The position numbers and the translations under genes are program-made. The notes beneath the pieces were generated by a model that saw only the letters and a list, made by a program, of their open reading frames with translations, was not told where the DNA came from and did not search any database. From the NCBI GenBank assembly GCA_030147455.1, contig JASKZU010000062.1:1-8969 (forward strand): DNA of 8,969 bases. Direction: 5' to 3'. Shown in pieces: positions 6,726 to 8,969 of this stretch. The DNA comes from Planococcus sp. (in: firmicutes). GTDB taxonomy: Bacteria; Bacillota; Bacilli; Bacillales_A; Planococcaceae. Position 1 is the first letter of the stretch; every line of letters starts with the position of its first letter.

Positions 6726-7748
6726 TTACTCGCTATAGCTTTGGAAGTCTTCAAAGTAACGTTTGTTGTCTTCGTTTTCTGCCTGGTATGTCTCGTGCAA
6801 TGGTTCTGCTGCATCGATAAACGGCTGCTTGTCGATTTCATAGTAAGTCACGCCCATGTCTTCGCCTTCTGTAATCGCCGTATCAATGGCATCCGACCAA
6901 ACTTGCTTATGGCTCTCAGAAGATTCAACTGCTGCATCTGTAATGGCTTGCTGCTGCTCTTCTGACAATCCGTCCCACATGTTTGTGCTGACAATCAGGA
7001 CATCCGGTACATATTGGTGCTCTGTGTACGTATAGGCTTTTGCAACTTCACCATGTTTGTTGTTCGTCAAAGCGGTTTCATTGCTTTCCGCGCCGTCAAT
7101 AACGCCTTGCTGAAGCGATGTATAAACTTCACCGAATGACATCGGCGTCGGGGCTCCACCCATTGCCTCGATCATTGAAATGGATGTCGGGCTTTCCTGC
7201 ACACGAATCTTCATGCCGTTCAAATCCGCAGGTGAAGTAACTTCTTTGTCAGCTGTATAGATGCTGCGCTGTCCGCCTGTGTACCAGCCGACTGTGAAGA
7301 AGCCTTCGTCTTTTGTATTTTGGAAAATTTCCTGTACGGCTTCACTATTGTCCATAACTTGGAAGTAATGCTCTTCGCTTTGGAATACGTAAGGAAGTGA
7401 GAAGATGGAATAGTTTTTGTCAAAAGATTCTAAAGCGCTCGCACTGACCTTTGCCATATCGAGCGTCCCGGATTTCACAAGCTCGATAACGCCGCGCTCA
7501 TCGCCTAATTGGCCGTTCGGGAAAAGTTCGATGTCCACGCCGCCATCTGATGCCAAATCGGATAGCTCAGTCAACGATGTATGGATCGGGTGGTCTTCAG
7601 GCTGGTTATGCGCCAATCGCAGCGATACCGATTCCGCTCCGCCTTCTGACTCGCCAGTGCTTTCCGCATTGTCGTTCCCGCAAGCTGTTAATAAGGCCAA
7701 TGACATTAAACTGATAGACGCTACCGTAAATCCTTTTTTGAATTCCAT
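6726..7748 (-). CDS. dctP: TRAP transporter solute-binding lipoprotein (DctP family)
   Basis: A 340-residue extracytoplasmic receptor that captures substrate and delivers it to DctQM. The N-terminus is a lipoprotein signal: MEFKK, a hydrophobic core, then lipobox L20-T21-A22-C23, followed by a Glu/Gly/Ser linker (24-40). Cys23 would be lipidated, anchoring the protein on the outer face of the membrane. DctP-family signatures follow: VSLRLAHNQPEDHPIH (41-56), LFPNGQLGDERGVIELVKSG (75-94), GWYTGGQRSIYT (154-165), KIRVQESPTSISMIEAMGGA (180-199) and YTSLQQGVIDGAESN (209-223). R182 in KIRVQ is the position that usually makes the salt bridge to the substrate carboxylate, so an acid ligand is expected. 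The mature protein is clearly acidic, as in salt-tolerant Gram-positives. AGGAGG (7758-7763) stands 9 nt before the ATG. First gene of the operon. The uronate assignment comes from uxaC and is inference. Confidence 0.95.
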   Translation of the reverse strand: MEFKKGFTVASISLMSLALLTACGNDNAESTGESEGGAESVSLRLAHNQPEDHPIHTSLTELSDLASDGGVDIELFPNGQLGDERGVIELVKSGTLDMAKVSASALESFDKNYSIFSLPYVFQSEEHYFQVMDNSEAVQEIFQNTKDEGFFTVGWYTGGQRSIYTADKEVTSPADLNGMKIRVQESPTSISMIEAMGGAPTPMSFGEVYTSLQQGVIDGAESNETALTNNKHGEVAKAYTYTEHQYVPDVLIVSTNMWDGLSEEQQQAITDAAVESSESHKQVWSDAIDTAITEGEDMGVTYYEIDKQPFIDAAEPLHETYQAENEDNKRYFEDFQSYSE

Positions 7749-7757
7749 CTAAAAATT

Positions 7758-7763
7758 CCTCCT
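7758..7763 (-). promoter_or_regulatory. Strong dctP ribosome binding site
   Basis: Perfect AGGAGG on the minus strand, 9 nt before the dctP ATG. It is the strongest Shine-Dalgarno in the operon, consistent with high production of the binding protein. Confidence 0.85.
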
Positions 7764-7813
7764 TTTTTCTGACAAGCGCTGTACATCCAAATTATGCAGC
7801 CATTCATTTAAAT

Positions 7814-7866
7814 CCAGCCGAACAGTTTCCATACCCGGCTGGCTGATTGCCTGCCGAACAGTTTGC
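7814..7866. repeat. Direct repeat pair with a central inverted arm in the dctP leader
   Basis: CCAGCCGAACAGTTTCC (7814-7830) and CCTGCCGAACAGTTTGC (7850-7866) are 15/17 identical and start 36 bp apart. Between them CGGCTGG (7836-7842) is the exact reverse complement of the head of the first copy and one mismatch from that of the second. In the dctP leader RNA the central arm could therefore pair with either flanking copy, but not with both at once. It may be a protein-binding repeat or an RNA switch. No U-tract follows, so neither hairpin is a standard terminator. Confidence 0.6.
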
Positions 7867-7892
7867 CTTTTTTTGTTTATTCGAGTTCCAAA

Positions 7893-7907
7893 GGTAAACG
7901 CTTTCAT
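7893..7907 (-). promoter_or_regulatory. Candidate CcpA catabolite-responsive element (cre)
   Basis: The minus strand reads ATGAAAGCGTTTACC, which matches the Bacillus cre consensus WTGNAANCGNWNNCW at every position but the last. It lies 12 bp downstream of the putative -10 of the dctP promoter, where bound CcpA would block transcription. This implies glucose repression of the uronate operon. Confidence 0.7.
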
Positions 7908-7919
7908 TTCAGCTAAAAA

Positions 7920-7949
7920 TTTATAAATAATTCAATGCGTAATATGGAA
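7920..7949 (-). promoter_or_regulatory. Putative sigma-A promoter of the dctP operon
   Basis: The minus strand has TTCCAT (7944-7949), an 18-nt spacer and TATAAA (7920-7925). The -10 is good and the -35 is weak, as expected of a regulated promoter. It lies between the 18-bp palindrome and the cre site, giving a leader of about 165 nt. Other register choices in this AT-rich stretch are possible. Confidence 0.4.
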
Positions 7950-7952
7950 ATC

Positions 7953-7970
7953 AATAACAACGTTGTTATT
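7953..7970. promoter_or_regulatory. Perfect 18-bp palindrome, candidate LacI-family operator
   Basis: AATAACAACGTTGTTATT is a perfect dyad whose centre is CG, the hallmark of LacI/GalR-family operators. It lies in the divergent region between dctP and the LacI-type gene, just upstream of the putative dctP -35. It is the best candidate operator of the regulator encoded at 8179. No second copy was noticed upstream of the other genes in the window. Confidence 0.6.
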
Positions 7971-8046
7971 ATAAATCTCATCTTAAAGGAATCCTATAAA
8001 ATAATCAAGCATATTATTAGAAATTTCTTTTTGTTCGAAAAGACTG

Positions 8047-8064
8047 CTTGTTTGCGCTTACAAG
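8047..8064. promoter_or_regulatory. Second CG-centred dyad: possible operator or cre-like site
   Basis: CTTGTTTGCGCTTACAAG has matching 5-bp ends (CTTGT/ACAAG) and a symmetric GCGC core, with 14 of 18 positions symmetric. The inner TGTTTGCGCTTACA (8049-8062) fits 12 of 14 positions of TGWAANCGNTNWCA. It lies 115 bp before the regulator start, so it may serve autoregulation or catabolite control of that gene. Which protein binds it cannot be told. Confidence 0.35.
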
Positions 8065-8089
8065 ATTTAGGTGAAATCCATTTTTCGTA

Positions 8090-8119
8090 TTGCCTGTTTT
8101 ATTCATCAAGTGATATGGT
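8090..8119 (+). promoter_or_regulatory. Weak candidate promoter of the LacI-family gene
   Basis: TTGCCT (8090-8095), an 18-nt spacer and TATGGT (8114-8119) preceded by TG in the extended -10 position. It would give a leader of about 50 nt. The rest of 7971-8178 is AT-rich with other possible -10 boxes and contains no gene that can be supported. Confidence 0.3.
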
Positions 8120-8178
8120 GATACAGAATATTCAAAAGAAAACCAAATTTTTAATGTATAAATGAATGGAGGACGACC

Positions 8179-8969
8179 ATGCCCGTAACGATCAAAGACA
8201 TTGCACTTATCGCCGGAGTCAGCTACTCGACGGTGTCAAAAGCACTGAACGATAGCGTATTGGTGAGGCCCGACACAAAAGAACGAATCGTCAAAATCGC
8301 AAAAGACATGGGATATGAACCAAACTACGCAGCACAGCGGCTCGTCTCGAAAGAGTCAAAAATCATCGGTTTGATTTGGCCGACACTCGAACGGATTGCT
8401 CCTACAACTCTCATGACCAAAATCAATGAAGAGATTACGAAAAGTTCCTACTTCATGATTCTTTCTGTTAATCCTCTCCAGACATCGCTCGACATGTTTA
8501 AGCGATTTCAAGTAGACGGCGCCATTATTTTCAACGAATACTTGGATGCTTCTCCCGATTCACTCCCGCTGCCTTGCTTGACCTATGGCGTCAGCAAAAA
8601 CCAGCCGTTTCCCGTTATTGATGTAAATTACCGGGGAGCCATGTTCGATGCTGTGGAATATTTATATAATCTCGGACATCGGGACATTGCCTTTATCGGA
8701 CATTTGAATACGGTGGACGAACGGCAAATCGAAAAATCCATGGGCTTTAAAAAAGCGATGGAACATTTCGGGATTTACGGGGAATCAAGCTTGATCGATA
8801 CAAACGACCTGGACTGGTATGACGGTTATATGGCGGCAATTCATTTAATCAATTCCGATTATCGCCCGACCGCTGTCATCGGCGGGAGCTATGATCTGAG
8901 CGCTGGGCTTGTCCGCGCGCTCAGGCAGCAAAACTTTAAAATTCCGGATGATATTTCGGTGCTCAGCTA
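8179..8969 (+). CDS. LacI/GalR-family transcriptional regulator, C-terminus beyond window
   Basis: An open frame of 263 codons runs off the right edge; family members are about 330-340 residues, so roughly 70 are missing. The N-terminus is a classical LacI headpiece: TIKDIALIAGVSYSTVSKAL (4-23, helix-turn-helix), then ERIVKIAKDMGYEPNYAAQRL (35-55) leading into the hinge helix, with L55 at the position of the minor-groove-inserting leucine. The ligand domain shows IIGLIWP (62-68), VDGAIIF (112-118), YLYNLGHRDIAFIG (161-174) and the RPTAVIGGSYDLSAGL segment (229-244). GGAGG (8168-8172) stands 6 nt before the ATG. It is divergent from the TRAP/GH31/uxaC operon and probably represses it, with a uronate or downstream intermediate as inducer (inference). 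Family-level assignment is secure; ExuR/KdgR-like specificity is only a guess. Confidence 0.95.
   Translation, partial: MPVTIKDIALIAGVSYSTVSKALNDSVLVRPDTKERIVKIAKDMGYEPNYAAQRLVSKESKIIGLIWPTLERIAPTTLMTKINEEITKSSYFMILSVNPLQTSLDMFKRFQVDGAIIFNEYLDASPDSLPLPCLTYGVSKNQPFPVIDVNYRGAMFDAVEYLYNLGHRDIAFIGHLNTVDERQIEKSMGFKKAMEHFGIYGESSLIDTNDLDWYDGYMAAIHLINSDYRPTAVIGGSYDLSAGLVRALRQQNFKIPDDISVLS

Noticed and set aside
7935..8165. Plus-strand frame of 76 codons in the divergent intergenic region
   Set aside because: AT-rich Ile/Lys/Phe-biased translation, no Shine-Dalgarno before its ATG, and it overlaps the operator palindrome and promoter signals.

Overview
The window looks like chromosomal DNA of a low- to mid-GC Bacillales bacterium. 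A Planococcaceae-type genus such as Planococcus would fit, but that is an impression from protein style rather than a database result. Supporting signs are strong AGGAGG-type ribosome binding sites, a close match to the CcpA catabolite-responsive element (cre), a sigma-B-like promoter in front of a general stress protein, and an acidic lipoprotein-type solute-binding protein. No phage, insertion sequence, CRISPR array, rRNA or tRNA was seen.

Layout. Positions 1-185 hold no supportable gene, only a bidirectional terminator at 131-162. A stand-alone minus-strand gene (186-692) encodes a general stress protein 26 / pyridoxamine-phosphate-oxidase-like flavoprotein, with a sigma-B-type promoter just upstream. 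A strong terminator (770-813) separates it from a five-gene minus-strand catabolic operon, read from right to left: dctP (TRAP solute-binding lipoprotein, 6726-7748), dctQ (small permease, 6119-6640), dctM (large permease, 4810-6105), a cytoplasmic GH31 alpha-glycosidase (2339-4741) and uxaC (uronate isomerase, 863-2287). Across a 430-bp divergent control region (7749-8178) lies a plus-strand LacI-family regulator (8179 to the window edge, C-terminus cut off).

How the genes fit together (inference). The TRAP transporter would import a uronate or a small uronic-acid-containing oligosaccharide. The GH31 enzyme, which has no signal peptide, would release monosaccharide inside the cell. UxaC would isomerise D-glucuronate to D-fructuronate, or D-galacturonate to D-tagaturonate. 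The later steps (reductase, dehydratase, KDG kinase and aldolase) are not in the window and may lie beyond the regulator. The divergent region carries a perfect 18-bp palindrome centred on CG (candidate operator of the LacI protein), a cre match downstream of the putative dctP promoter, a second CG-centred dyad closer to the regulator gene, and an unusual direct/inverted repeat set in the dctP leader. A terminator hairpin between dctP and dctQ suggests the binding protein is made in excess over the membrane subunits.

Most unusual points: a GH31 enzyme in a uronate operon whose -1 subsite motif appears to have lost the usual aspartate, the mutually exclusive hairpins in the dctP leader, and the well-formed operator palindrome.
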